Positions 33,514-45,874 of a stretch of 64,000 nt of DNA are shown here, one piece after another. The notes beneath the pieces were generated by a model. The model worked only from the letters and a program-made list of their open reading frames with translations, made no database searches and had not been told where the DNA came from. Source of the DNA: Trachythela sp. YZ-2020 (Eukaryota > Cnidaria > Anthozoa > Malacalcyonacea > Clavulariidae); assembly GCA_016169945.1 (NCBI GenBank), contig JADLSH010000212.1:1520001-1584000 (forward strand), in the 5' to 3' direction. A program made the translations under genes and the position numbers. Position 1 is the first letter of the stretch. The number at the start of each line of letters is the position of its first letter.

Positions 33514-36361
33514 TAATAATAATAATAATAATTTAATTTATAGTGCGCAAGTTTCATTCAGATATGCTCACATGCGCATAACATTCTAGATATTTACATG
33601 AAAGATAAAAATAGTTACGTGTAAGATAATCTAAAACCAATTATCCATAACCAGTATAGACTATAAATATTATATGCTATTAGTTTCATAAAAATATATA
33701 TAAATATTATTAATAAAATCACAGTATTATGTCAATAAATATTATAATAAGCTTTCCTAAATAGGTGTGTCTTTAAAAGTTTTTTAAAACTTCCAACAGA
33801 ATCAGCTTGTTGGATGTGTGAAGGTAAATCATTCCACAAATTAGGTGCTGCACATCCAAACGAGCGATCACCAAGAGTCGGTAATGTTTTGATGGTAGTC
33901 TTCTGGGGCAAGAGTTTCGAATTCGATCTAATGCTGTAAGATGATGGGGGTTTGATACTTATAAGTTCAGAAATATAGTTAGGTGCCAGCCCATGAAGTG
34001 CTTTAAAAACAATTAGTAGAACTTTAAAGTCTATTCGAAACTTAACTGGAAGCCAATGTAAATCCTTCAGAGTTGGAGTTATATGATCGAACCGAGAGAC
34101 ATTACATATTAATCTCGCTGCTGCATTTTGCACACGTTGGAGCTTGTTAAGCTGAGTCGAAGGCAAACCATAGTAAAGACTGTTACAATAATCTAAACGG
34201 CTTGTCACAAATGAATTGATTAATATTTGAGCGGTTTCATGTGTCAGAAACTTTCTTATCCTCCTGATCTTAAATAGATGGAAAATGCCGCCTTACAGCA
34301 TTTGTTCACGTTGGTATCACATTTCATTTGGGAATCAAGCCAAAATCCTAGGTCTTTAGCTTCACTAGACGCAGTGACATAAGAATCACCAATACGCAGG
34401 GTATCAAAATTAACTTTTGCCAACTGTTGTCGTGTTCCAATTATCAAAAAATCAGTCTTACCGTAGTTAAGTTTGAGTTTATCATTTAGCATCCATGTCT
34501 TAATGTCATCAATACAATTTTCCATGGCAGTAACCGCAGATTGTTGTTCAGATATTGAATCTGGTTGGAATGAAACGTACAGTTGATTATCATCCGCGAA
34601 AGCATGGGCCTCAGGTAAGTTACTTTCCAAAATCTGGAACAATTTGGACACATATAGAACAAACAGAAGTGGGCCAAGACAAGATCCTTGGGGCACGCCA
34701 TTTTTGAGATCAAAACGCTTAGATGTACGTACCACCATTTACAGAAATGAATTGCGAACGGTTAGAAAGATAAGAGGTGAACCATTTTAGTACTTGGTCT
34801 TTGATGCCAAAACTGGAGTTCAATCGGTCGAGCATTATATGATGGTCAACAGTGTCAAATGCAGCACTCAAATCCAAGATTACAAGTAAGGTAACACGCT
34901 GATGGTTCATGTTCATTAGGATATCATGCTTAACACGTAGTAAGGCTGTCTCCGTACTATGATACTTTCGGTATGCCGATTGTGCCTTGGGGTAGAGTTG
35001 GTATAAATTCAAGTAGTCATTTGTCTGATTGAAGACAGCACGTTCTGTTAATTTAGACGTAAATGTAAGGTTACTGATAGGGCGAAGATTCTCAAAGACC
35101 ACTTCTGTTTTTGATTTTGTAAGTTGTGGCTGGACTAATGCTTGCTTCCATTCATCACAAAAAAACACCAGATTGTAGTGATAAATTAATCATTCTGGTA
35201 ATCACAGGGAGGAGAATATCTTGACATTTTAGGACCAGTGAAGTGGGCATTGGGTCTAAAGAGCACGATTTTTTACTTGATTTAGATATCAAATCTTTGA
35301 CATTTTCTTCATTTAAGATCTTAAAGGAATCAATCGAGACGTCAGTTCGATGAATTCTGCAACAAACGAGCGGCTTGTTTGAAGGGTAGAAGAATCAAAT
35401 TCAGCATGGATACGCTCAATTTTCTGGACAAAAAATTCTCCAATGTCAGTAGCCAGCGCATCAGAATCATCATATTCAGGAAACGTGAGATCAGACCTTG
35501 TGTAAAGAGAATCTTAGCAGCTTGAAATAGTTTCCTTTGATTGGTACTGTTTTCAGATATAAAATCAGTATAGAACGCTTTCCGAGCACGATTCATAACA
35601 AATGTTGTCTGGTTTTTCTTTGCTTTATAATCATTTAGGTCGCTAATCAAGTTTGTCCGTCTCCATTTCTTTTCTGCTCTCCTCCGTTGCCGCTTAGCAG
35701 CCTTAACTTGCTCATTAAACCAAGGGACGATAGGTCTTTTTGTAACAGTCTTTGTTTTCAATGGTGCATGCTGGTCTAAAATTGAGTTTAATGTTCCATC
35801 ATAACAGTTTACTAGCTCATTTAGATCAAATGATTCCAAGTTTTCGCAGAAGATAGAGTTAGATAGATCCTTCCGCAAGGTATCCAAATTAATGGCCGCT
35901 ACATTGCGATACGAAACTTTTGAGTTGATTCGAGGCCCTCGATCTAGTTGTAATTGACAGAATACAGGCATATGATCAGAAAACAAGCAGTCCGCTCTAG
36001 GAGAAGAAGCAATGATTTGATCAGTTTGTCGGGTAACAACAAGATCAAGAGTGTGGCCACTACAATGAGTAGGAGTATGTACGTGTTGATCAAGTCCGAC
36101 ACTTTCAAATAGCTCAAGTAATTTAATAGTATCAGTGTTGTCATTACAGTCAATATGAATGTTAAAGTCGCCAACAATCAAGAGGGGGTCCGTATTTAAA
36201 ACAACTGACTCCAAGTATTCAGAGAACTCTGAATAAAACACGGAAGTTGTTACCAAATGAAAAATGATCTCCTTCAAATTGTCATTATGCAATGTTATGT
36301 CCGAAGTTGTTATTTGAAAAGTGCAACATATATTGTTTTTGAAGTGTTCTTTACAATGCAT
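33514..36361 (-). mobile_element. L2-like LINE with endonuclease C-terminus and RT, 5'-truncated
   Basis: Minus strand, ending in an (ATT)n tail at about 33514-33532. Endonuclease C-terminal half (36361..35342): LLIVGDFNIHID, GHTLDLVVTR, CLFSDHMPVFCQL. The linker is KTVTKRPIVPWFNEQVKAAK. RT: LRPISNLTFTSKLTERAV (35100), LVILDLSAAFDTVDHHIML, the NGVPQGSCLGPLLFVLYV motif at 34710-34650, and AFADDNQLYV as catalytic box. The C-terminal part is SRLDYCNSLYYGLPSTQ to LKTHLFRKAYYNIY (stop at 33732). Frameshifts lie near 35340, 34720 and 34258. The SRLDYCNSL signature and the simple tail support L2. Confidence 0.85.
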
Positions 36362-37659
36362 TCATACAAACCTTGGGTGAAATGTAATTTCAAACAGCTT
36401 AAAAATACTAAGAAGTACTGTTGACTACCAAGAATAATAATTTGAAACGCACTTCTCTTCAGTTACAATTTTGGAACGCACAAACTTTCCAACAGCTTTT
36501 TATAGAACTTAGTTATAGAATTGTTTTAAATATTATCCACCAGAAACAATTTGGCCTTAATAAAATTCCTTTATAATAAATCGAAGCTCGAATTGTAATT
36601 TTGACGTCGTTCTGAATATGTTTTTGCATCAATCCTATTATGGTCAGGTCTAGGATTTAGATGTTTCTCTTTTGCAAAATTTTGAAACTGATTCATACGT
36701 TTCCGGAATATAAATTGTTAACAAAAGTTGTGAAATTTTAGTCAAATACCGTTCAGTTGATAATATTCCATCTGGATTAAGAGACGGCGTAATTTAACGG
36801 ATGTAAGAAAAAAAATGTACTTAGAAAGTATGCGCTTCTTTCCCGCGGTCCGCTGTAGTCTCCCCTGCTGATCACATGTATATACGCAACCCGCGCTATA
36901 CTTATCCGCAATCCGTGCCACATTACTGCGCCGATTCCCCGTCAGGCAATTCTTGCTTTGGGAGATAAACAAAACATTGAAATTATTTGAAAACAATTAA
37001 CAAGAAGTTTTAATACCGTATATATTCATAAATAGAGCAGAAGAATGTATGTATGTTATTATTAATGTACAGGCTATGTTCACGCAAGATTTGTATATAT
37101 GTCGCCTACTGCATGCAAAACGACATGCAAACGAGCTGTATTATTTAATAATCTATATATAGCTGTTTGAAAATGTCGTCCCTGCAGTATATCTATTGAT
37201 ATACAGTACAGTTCTAATGAACGGCGTTGACCATTCTCGCTCGTTTCGTTCGCGCGCAAATGTTTCGAGTGTCGAGATCTCCAAAGCCACTCGATATAAT
37301 AAATTCTCGCTCGCTCGATACGTCTCTCGAAACGCGCAATCACGCAACGCGATACTAGAACGTTTTACGAGTATCGAGAATTATCGATATGCGAGTCGCA
37401 ACTCTAGTATTGTTTAGGTTATACCTATGATTGGAATTTTGTGAGTTATTAAATCTTAATGGCGTTCAAGCTAGTGTATACTAGTCTGACATATCAACGA
37501 TGCGGACGGATGGGATAGAAAATCAGGATTTTTGACTACTTCTGAAAATGTTTATCAGAGTTAGATCTAGTTCAAGCTAATAAGTTGCTGTTATCCTGGC
37601 CAGCATATAGCCTACATTTCTTGAAGCGGCGCAATTTTCGAAACAGCCACGTATAGCTT
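36362..37659. other. no gene seen; CpG-rich patch
   Basis: AT-rich except 37225-37400, which is unusually rich in CG and 'ctcg' words. A similar patch occurs at 39590-39715 on the far side of the next LINE. Confidence 0.4.
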
Positions 37660-39300
37660 TATTTGCAAAAACATATAAACATGCTTATCCGTGAAAACCT
37701 TGTTCGTGCAATAAAGGATGACAAGAAAAATAAATATGGCTCGAAGAAGTGGTGGGACACTGTAAATAACATTACCGGTAGGAAGACGAATAATAATAAC
37801 ATTAATTTAACTATTGACCCGCATGATATAAATCTGTATTTCCAAAGAATTAACAGTGACGACAATTATAGAAAACCTGAACTTATTCCTATACCGGAAG
37901 GCATTTGTATACCAGCCATTGATGTGTCTACTGTTCAAAGATACTTGCAAACGCAAAAAAGAACGTCGCCCGGTCCAGACGGTCTTCCGTACTGGATATG
38001 GAAAGAATTTTCCCAATACTTAGCTCCAGTTATAACGAAGATTTTCAATCTTTCATTGGAACATCAGTGTGTCCCTTTCTTGTGGAAACATGCTAATATT
38101 AATCCACTTCCAAAGGAATCCCCTGTCGCTGAATGTAACCAGCTGAGACCAATATCAATAACGAACATTATAATGAGGTTATTTGAAAGAATTGTTTTTA
38201 AGCAAGAGATTTCAGTGGAGCTTAAATCAGTGATAAAGCGAGATCAATTTGCCTATAAAGAAAGTACAAACACGACGGATGCGCTAATTATGTGTCTTCA
38301 TAACTGGTACAAGTGGTTAGATGAAGGAGCCGATCATGTTCGAGTAATATCATTTGACTTCAAGAAAGCCTTTGATTCCGTGCCACACGACATCCTGTGA
38401 GAAACTAAAAACAGCTAATATTAACCCATACATCATTAATTGGATCATAAGTTTCTTGTCAAATAGAAGACAAAGGGTTGTAATTAATGGAATTGAAACA
38501 AGCTACGTTGACATTAATAAGGGTGTACCGCAAGGTACGGTACTCGGTCCATTTTTATTCTCATTAATGATTAACGATATAGCAATTAAGGATCCGCGTA
38601 ACAACCTCCGGGTGAAATTCGCAGATGATATGACCGTTAGTGCTCCGGTTAAATTAAATTGTGATTCTGCGACTGCTGAAGTAAGGAGCATTGAGGACTG
38701 GTCAAGAATAAACAGAATGTCTTTAAACCTATCAAAAACGTGGGAAATGATCGTGAGTGGCAAAACTGCAAAACCACCACCACCCCCGATTGCAGGTATA
38801 GAGCGAAAAACGTGGTTGAAATTACTTGGGGTTTTATTCCAAGATAAACCCGGTTGTTGGGATATGCACATTGATAATTTACTTACTAAAGCTAGCAGCC
38901 GCATGTACATTTTAAGAATATGCCGATATTATGGATATTCGATGGAACAACTGACGAAATTGTTTGATTCATTGATTATGTCCTCTCATATGGAATTGAA
39001 GTATGGGGTTCTGCCCTTGGGATAAAATATTTAGAAAGAATTGACAAATTTTTTAAAAGAGCCCACAGATTTGGATACACTACAAAACTCATTAAAATAT
39101 CGAAGGTAATCGAAGAAAGAGACAAACGCTTATTTGATAAGATAAGGAAAAATCCAGAACATATATTATATGAGTTACTTCCAGCCAAGAAACAGCGAAT
39201 ATTACGGGAACGAGAACACGAATTTATCTTACCGAAAATAAAGACGGAGAGATTCAAACGAACCTTTTTAAATAGATGTCTTTTTGACTATTTTAATTAG
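37660..39300 (+). pseudogene. CR1-like LINE RT fragment, three frames
   Basis: Linker YGSKKWWDTVNNITGRK, then the RT: RTSPGPDGLPYWIWKEF, LRPISITNIIMRLFERIV, VRVISFDFKKAFDSVPHD. The frame changes near 38395. It continues KGVPQGTVLGPFLFSLM, KFADDMTVSAPV (the catalytic DD is present) and KLLGVLFQDK. The frame changes again near 38990 and ends FKRTFLNRCLFDYFN at about 39300. It is 5'-truncated with no endonuclease. Apart from the two frame changes the RT looks well preserved. Confidence 0.85.
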
Positions 39301-39978
39301 TAAAGGTAGCAAATTAGTAAACTTTAACTTTTACATAATTATGTACATAATTATTCTAATTAGTATTGTTTTAGTAATCACACTGTTATAAGTTCATTTT
39401 AATATTTTCTTAACTTTGTAAAGTTACACGTCTGATGTAACTATTGGTGTAAAGACTTAATAATAGCTACGTACGCCACGATGAGTAACGTGAACTTTTT
39501 TCAGGTTAATAAATATGTCCGCTATATATTATATTATATTGAGAATCCTCGCTTGACACATACTAAATTTCGAGAACCCTCCCTCGTTACGTAAAGTTTT
39601 CTAGAATACACGCTCGCGTCTCGTACGCCTTAATTCTCGTAACTCGCAGTTTTCTCGTTAGGGGTCATATATTGCTCGCCGCATGGCGTCTCGCTCGAAC
39701 TCGCAAGTCTCGCTATATTCAATATTAGGTTAATATATCATGCTATTCTGACAAAATTCTTAAAAATATGATGTGTAAATTCGTTTTATTTGCTATTATA
39801 TCTTCATTCGCAATGGTTTTTCCGAAAGATGTATTTTCATGTAGATGATTCATTGAAATTCATTAAGTAAACACGTGCACTGAACACTGCATTATATATA
39901 TAGCATGAACACGATATTTTGTCATTGACAGTGTATTTTCCCTCGCCGATTTGCTAGGTGCCACATAAATGCAATAAT
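39301..39978. other. LINE 3' UTR and spacer
   Basis: The likely LINE 3' UTR runs to about 39520 (ggttaataaatatgtc). It is followed by a CG/ctcg-rich patch at 39590-39715. No gene. Confidence 0.4.
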
Positions 39979-40453
39979 CACTTAAAGTGCCAATACAGGC
40001 TAATTTTTTATTTGATATTTCAATAGAGCATGAGAAAGTAGTTTATAAGTTATTTTACAGTTTTTCACTTGCACTTTTCGCCATTTGTATAAAAATCCCA
40101 CAAATTTTGGGGGCTAAAACGAGCCACCTTGTGACGTCATTTAAGAAACGTGTCGAAATCAAACTATATTGATTTATATGACTAATACTGGACTTCTATG
40201 CAACCATGTACGGCGCACTTATCCAGCATGATATAGCAGTATTTTTTTGCAGTATTTACTACAAACTTAGAACGTAACAACAACATAAATCTCGTTTCTT
40301 AAAGACTCCGCTATTACGTTCTCGGTTTTTCAGCAAAATATCTTCCAAACGAAAACTGTAATTGAAAAACTGTAAAACAACTTATAAGCTACTTTTTCAT
40401 GCTCTATTAAAATATCAAATAACAAATTAGGCTGTATAGGCACTTTAAAAGTG
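39979..40453. mobile_element. TIR element, ~475 bp, non-autonomous
   Basis: Ends of about 100 bp are inverted copies: left cacttaaagtgccaatacag..., right complement cacttttaaagtgcctatac.... They share 'atttgatattt', 'agagcatga' and 'acagtttttca'. There is no coding content. The target duplication is not clear. Confidence 0.75.
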
Positions 40454-41143
40454 TTATGGAAACAGAACATAATTTACAGTACAAAACTATTTCAAAAGAA
40501 AAAATGTACTTTGACATATTGACAATTTTCATGCAAATTGAGTAAAAGTAATATGACAATGGAAGGAAATTACAATGTTAGCCCAAAAACGACAATATTA
40601 CAAAAAACTAATCCATGTTCGAAACAGTTTTCACAGAATTTTTGATCTCATCGATCTTGGTCATGACCTGTCCACCAAAACTACTGGTTATGGTACTTTT
40701 TACTGTGCCACTCCTTGAAGAAACTTTTCTCCTTGGTGATGTGCAAGAATTTTGCGCACTGTGAGGCTGAACAATAAGTGGAAATTCTAAGCTGACCTAG
40801 ACCTGACCTACTGCACACGTAACAGTACTTCCTAGTCTCAGCGATCTCTTGCATATGAATACTATCATACTCTTGAACTGGCTGAACTCTATTACTCACA
40901 GGGGGGACATCATACTTGTCAAAACCACAGAGTTGTCTTACGAGCTATTCCCTAAAATCTACGATAGTATAATGCTTTGACCGATGAAGCTCCTCATTGT
41001 CTGGAAAGTTAGCCATGTGTTGCTTGAAAATTATAAAACTACTAGAAATACATGCATGCAGAATCCCCTCGCCCATTCGAACCACACAATTTACTCCCCC
41101 AAAAGTTATTGTAACATGAAGTACTAAGTCGATCAATGTAACC
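40454..41143. other. no gene seen
   Basis: A short Cys-containing open frame at 40681-40899 (minus) has no recognisable domain and no exon borders I would defend. Confidence 0.4.
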
Positions 41144-41151
41144 ATGGTAAC

Positions 41152-41612
41152 CAGCGCTCTCACTTTTGGGGAAATTTCCCCAAAACGGGGAAATTTGCGG
41201 AATTTTGGGGAGAGATCTGGGGAATCACATTTTTGGGGGAAATTTTTGGGGAATTTTTTGAAATAGTGGTCGAAGTGAATGGAACTGATCTTTCGACTGT
41301 TTTTGTGCACATTTTGTTTACCTTGTGTTGATTCTGGGTTTGAATATGATAATTTTGATTACATGTGACAGACATTCTCATATTCAGTCGATTCATGCAC
41401 ATGTATATACAATATTTATGTTTATAACATATTTACATATCATTAATTTAAAATGTTCAAAATTTATTTTCCACGCAAATGACGTAATATTAATGAAATA
41501 CTTCATGTTACCATGCTACGTTCATCTAAGGAATTTTACGGATATCTGGGGAAATTTTGCGAATTTTTTTGCGCAATCTAAGGAATTCTTAAATTCAGTT
41601 GTGAGAGCACTG
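41152..41612. mobile_element. hAT-type MITE with 8-bp target duplication
   Basis: It begins CAGCGCTCTCAC and ends GTGAGAGCACTG (inverted, one mismatch). The perfect 8-bp direct duplication atggtaac lies at 41144..41151 and 41613..41620. The left internal part is low-complexity 'ggggaaatttcccc' sequence. CAG-starting ends plus 8-bp duplication fit hAT. Confidence 0.85.
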
Positions 41613-42428
41613 ATGGTAACACGCAACACTTGATATTTCTATTATTTTGTACAAATTAAATATTGATAAGATTTGTTAATGTTAACTATAAAATATCAAT
41701 TGCCCAACTATATAAAGTAGGTATGTTATTACGTACTCTTTTAGCTTTGATTTACTGTAAAATTCAACCTTAGAAGTCTCACAAAACATTTCGAAATTTT
41801 CACAAAACTTCAATTGTTTTTTAACAGTATTTTTATACTTCTTTTCGCACTTGTTTTTGAGATTTAATATGTTGTTTCTTATTCTATAACGTATTTGAAT
41901 TAATACTAAAATACTTTTAACATTAATTATTAAATGTTGTATTGACCACACATGATGACATACGCATTTTCAAATCCACAAACTACAATATACTGCATGC
42001 CAATACGGCAAAAGCAAGTATACAAAATAGACACTTACGCGTTAAAAACGCTTTAAAACTCGAAAATCTTGTCCTTCTTCGGTCTTTTGACTGTTTTTTT
42101 CCTCCTGTTCGTCTAAATAATTTTCATTTATCTCGTTTCAGAGACTTTGTTTGTCTGTTTATGTCCCGACTCCCGTTTCCCGAGTACAAATGCAACACTG
42201 AAACAGTTTTCTCTCAGCCTGAACTCGCGCATGCGCATAACGTAGAAAACCGTCCATTGCATAATGGCGGACAACTTTGCATTCCTCTATGTTGTCACAT
42301 ACCCGGGTGTAAATATCCGAGCGGAATTAGTACTCTCGCACGGCGCTGCGCGCCGGCTCGGGGATTAACTATGGCCATGTCTATAAGGTGGAAAAACAAT
42401 GCCTTCCACCACATATAGCACTTCCTAG

Positions 42429-42680
42429 CAGTGGCGTGCTGGCAGGGGGGGGGGAGCTGAGGGCCATGGTCCCCCCAGCGAAGATTTTTTAGGGGGCGCC
42501 AAAACATAAATGGGGCGCCGAAATTGCACAAATCACACAAAAGAGTTTGAGATTGTTAATGATTGATACATTGTCGTTTATCGGATAAAACTTATCCGAT
42601 AAATATTAGTGATTTCCGATATTCCAGGTTTTCTTATGTTGGCTATCGCAATATCGCATTACTTACTACCGCAACCTACC
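42429..42680 (+). repeat. inverted copy L of a CAGTGGCGTGCTGG-ended element
   Basis: Starts CAGTGGCGTGCTGG with a G-run and matches the reverse complement of 43365..43666 up to 'gcattacttacta'. The flanking 8 bases do not match those of the partner, so the two copies are probably separate insertions. Copy L probably continues to about 43104 (ggggtcatgcccccggaccc near 43026). Confidence 0.75.
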
Positions 42681-43364
42681 TTATTCACCAGCCTACCTAC
42701 AACTACAAGCATTACTGTCCAGTCTGTAATATCTCAAAGGATGTAAATCGTTAATTGTGAAATGTGATTATGTGAAGTGATTTGGCTTACGACTGATCAC
42801 TGGTAAGTTCACGTCTACTTCATGAATGTTCGCCGTCTACTTTTCTTTGTTTAAGAAAAAAACTAAGTCCTCTATGAATTATATATTTACTCAAACTCCT
42901 GAATGTGTTGTTTCTTGCGCATTTTTATTTTATACGATGTTTTATAATTCTCAGAATTCCGTCAAATCGCCACCCAACACGCAAGGAATAGCATTTCAGG
43001 GACTTTAAATTTCAAAATTTTCACGGGGGTCATGCCCCCGGACCCCCCTAGAGGACTCGCGTCCACGACGCTCAACCATACACATATTACAAGGGGGCGC
43101 CAAATTTCCAGCTGGCCGTAAGAATTTGATCAGACCTGTACGTCAACCCCATTCATGTACTTATTGTATCTAGCAATGGCCTCAGGTTGCATTACTTCTA
43201 TCTCCTTATATACACCGCCCGTCTTTGTTCTCCTTTTAACCTTTTTGTTATCATTAGCATTATCTACCCACTGTAAAACTAACACATCGTTAACCCTTTC
43301 CCAACGCATGCACCCCGGGCCTTCTTCTTGGACCATTTCTTTACATCCTTGAGGCAAACTGGTA

Positions 43365-43666
43365 GTAAGTAATGCGATATTGCGATAGCCAACATAAGAA
43401 AACCTGGCATATCGGAAATCACTAATATTTATCGGATACGTTTTATCAGATAAACGACAATGTATCAATCATTAACAATCTCAAACTCTTTTTCTCTCGT
43501 TGGCTCATCGGATCTGACAAAATTCCAATTCGGACTAGCGCTTTTGTGTGCGCTTTTGTGTGATTTGTGCAATTTCGGCGCCACATTTATGTTTTGGCGC
43601 CACCTAAAAAATCTTCGCTGGGGGGGCCATGGCCCGGCCCCGGCCAGCCCTGCCAGCACGCCACTG
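43365..43666 (-). repeat. inverted copy R of the same element
   Basis: Minus-strand start CAGTGGCGTGCTGG at 43666; same block order as copy L (aaatcactaatatttatcgg, agccaacataagaaaacctg). It interrupts the piggyBac N-terminus directly at its boundary. Confidence 0.75.
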
Positions 43667-43817
43667 TCGATTCATCGTCAGAAAAGCCAAATTCTCCATC
43701 AATTTAATATTCTTCACTGCTAGACATTCCCCCAGGATCATGGTCATCTTCAAGTTTATCAAGAATATCCAAAACATCGGAGATTTGGTAGCGCATATGT
43801 TTTGATGTAGAGGCCAT

Positions 43818-44480
43818 TATGTTATCTGTAATGTAATTAACATAAACACGAGAATGCCTGTGAAGCAAGGCGCAGCACAAAAAATAGGTACGCTAAGCGT
43901 ACATGTATCTGCTCATAGTGATTCAACAATAGGCAATTTCGCAACTACGGGCGCCATTTAGCAAAGTGGCGAAGAGGGCAAACAAAATAAAGCAAACAAT
44001 AGCATGTCTCTAGTCAGATATTCCCAAACTTGAACTTCCACAGATCACCCAAGTCACCCGTACAAAACGCAATTTTCTTATGTGCATCTGACGGGCCGAT
44101 TGAATGGGCGAGTTGGCTCTTTATAGGTGCGATTACATGGTTCGGGCTAACCCGGTAAGCCGGTCTGAAATGAACTCATTAATCCTCACTTTTCAACTGT
44201 TGAAGAATCGTTGCTGTATGTTATTGTTTACATGCTGCAACAAAAGGGCTTCCGTATCGATTGATGTTTGTTGGTTGTGATTATATTCAGTATGAGCGTA
44301 AACACGTTTTTTCGCTTGTACGTTCGCAAAATACAGTCGCTTTGCTGTCTGAAATTTCTAAGGGTCTATTGAAACACAAATAAACATTTTAATGCTGGTT
44401 TATGTTTCTTAAACGTTATATATGTGTATATTTTCAATATAAAAAGCAGTGCGCGTGCGATTTCCAACTCTCTTTGCCGG
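43818..44480. other. no gene seen
   Basis: Spacer between the piggyBac relic and the foldback element. Confidence 0.45.
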
Positions 44481-44939
44481 GACAACAGTAGTAGGAGAGT
44501 GGGGGTTCTACGACGGGCGGAGCAGGCGGAGCAAGGCGCTCCGCCCATGACGTCATCATTTCTTAAGTATTTTAATTTATTCACACCCACGTTAATTTAT
44601 TTAACATTTTTGAACCGCTCCGTTTGTTTATCTACAGTTTTACTTTTAAGGATTGGTCCTCTGGGATTGGTCTGTCGAGTACAACATAGAACCTTTGAAA
44701 AACATTTGAAATTTACTAAAATTTTCAGCTTATATGCAACTAAAATGCAACTACCGCATGCGGTGCATCGATAACGCAAATCATACCCATGTATACGCAT
44801 GCGCAGTAGTAATAACGTTTAAAATTTACTAAAATTTTCAGCTTATATGCAACTAAAATGCTCCTACCGCATGCGGTGCATCGATAACACAAATCATACA
44901 CAATTATACGCATGCGCAGTGGTGGTTTTTTATTAAGAA

Positions 44940-45087
44940 GATGCGGGGTCGATGTGAGGTCGATGTAGGTCGATGTGAGGTCGATGTGAGGTCGATGTGA
45001 GGTCGATGTGAGGTCGATGTGAGGTCGATGTAGGGTCGATGTAGGGTCGATGTAGGGTCAATGTAGGGTCGATGTAGGGTCGATGGC
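44940..45087. repeat. array 1, left arm: 11-bp TCGATGTGAGG units
   Basis: About 13 units of tcgatgtgagg and tcgatgtaggg, with one 10-bp unit (tcgatgtagg). The inner part of the array uses the aggg variant and the outer part the gagg variant, mirrored in the right arm at 46430..46565. Confidence 0.9.
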
Positions 45088-45232
45088 CAAACAAGCCAAA
45101 CAGGCCGAACAGGTCAAAAAGGCCAAACAGGCAGGAGCAGGAATGACAAGAAACCATTTTATTTGTAATATGGTCGTGTAAGTATGCCTTGTACGTACGC
45201 AATGGGATTTTATAGCAGTTGTCTGGAAATTC

Positions 45233-45418
45233 TCTAAAGCTCCTGTGGAGCTTCTGTAAAGCTTCTGTAAAGCTTCTGTGAAGCTTCTGTGAACATACTG
45301 TGAAGCTTCTATAAAACTTCTGTGGAGCTTCTGTAAAGCTTCTGTAAAGCTTCTGTGAAGCTTCTGTGAACATTCTGTGAAGCTTCTATAAAACTTCTGT
45401 GGAGCTTCTGTAGATGTG
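45233..45418. repeat. array 2, left arm: 11-bp AGCTTCTGTGA units in 77-bp higher-order repeats
   Basis: The 11-bp units vary (agcttctgtaa, agcttctgtga, acatactgtga, agcttctataa, aacttctgtgg) and the series repeats about every 77 bp (7 units). The right-arm partner lies at about 46110..46285. Confidence 0.85.
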
Positions 45419-45433
45419 AGGTCGATGTGGGGC

Positions 45434-45450
45434 ACCGGTTCGAGTCCGGT
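45434..45450 (+). other. tRNA T-arm-like motif (left arm)
   Basis: ACCGG-TTCGAGT-CCGGT gives a perfect 5-bp stem and 7-base loop, and contains a perfect pol III B-box (GGTTCGAGTCC). Upstream lies the 11-bp array with no acceptor or D arm, so it is not a complete tRNA. Confidence 0.7.
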
Positions 45451-45470
45451 TCGGTAGATGTAAACATTTC

Positions 45471-45632
45471 GGGGTTCTGTAGGGGTTCTGTAGGGGTTCT
45501 GTAGGGGTTCTGTAGGGGTTCTGTAGGGGTTCTGTAGGGGTTCTGTAGGGGTTCTGTAGGGGTTCTGTAGGGGTTCTGTAGGGGTTCTGTAGGGGTTCTG
45601 TAGGGGTTCTGTAGGGTTCTGTAGGGGTTCCT
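45471..45632. repeat. array 3, left arm: 14 copies of 11-bp AGGGGTTCTGT
   Basis: Fourteen almost invariant units, one of them 10 bp long. The right arm has only six. Confidence 0.93.
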
Positions 45633-45700
45633 GGGGTTCCTGGGGTTCCCTCGGGGGTTCCCTTGGGGTTCCCTCGGGGTTCCTTTGGGGTTCCCTCGGT
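45633..45700. repeat. array 4, left arm: 11-bp GGGGTTCCCTC units
   Basis: About six units alternating ccctc, ccctt and ccttt endings; the mirror copy is at 45875..45985. Confidence 0.85.
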
Positions 45701-45710
45701 TTTTATTAAA

Positions 45711-45860
45711 AAAAAAAATTTTAAAGGCCAATCGGGCAGTAAGAGCCCGTATATCGAAATAAATAGCGGGACGCATCTTAACGCATCCCAACGTCCCGTA
45801 AGACTGTTCCATGGCAAGACCTACACATTTTGTCAAACGGGACGTCGGGATGCGATTTTT
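45711..45860. other. central loop of the foldback element
   Basis: About 150 bp between the arms. It holds 'cgggacgcat', 'cgtcccg' and 'cgggacgtcgggatgcg', which form a secondary small inverted repeat. It is not coding. Confidence 0.7.
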
Positions 45861-45874
45861 TTTTATTAATAAAA

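Larger units (their letters stand above)
42366..43817 (-). pseudogene. piggyBac transposase relic in three pieces
   Basis: Three blocks, all minus strand. (1) The N-terminus, 43817..43667, starts ATG (MASTSKHMRYQISDVLDILD), is acidic like piggyBac N-termini (DDHDPGGMSSSEEY, GFSDDES), and has one in-frame TAA. (2) The middle, about 43360..43106: VLVLQWVDNANDNKKVKRR, then EAIARYNKYMNGVDVQ, the piggyBac 'P--V--YN--M-GVD--D' signature. (3) The C-terminal block, about 42428..42366: KCYMWWKALFFHLIDMAIVN, the segment that normally follows. Foreign inverted sequences separate the blocks, and roughly 250 residues between (1) and (2) are missing, including the first catalytic Asp. It cannot be functional. 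Confidence 0.75.

Noticed and set aside
42263..42355. Short frame starting ATGGCGGACAAC as a first coding exon
   Set aside because: Attractive start context but ends in a stop without a convincing donor, next to transposon debris.
41942..42418. 158-codon open frame
   Set aside because: No domain, no exon borders, atypical residue pattern, and it overlaps the piggyBac C-terminal block on the other strand.
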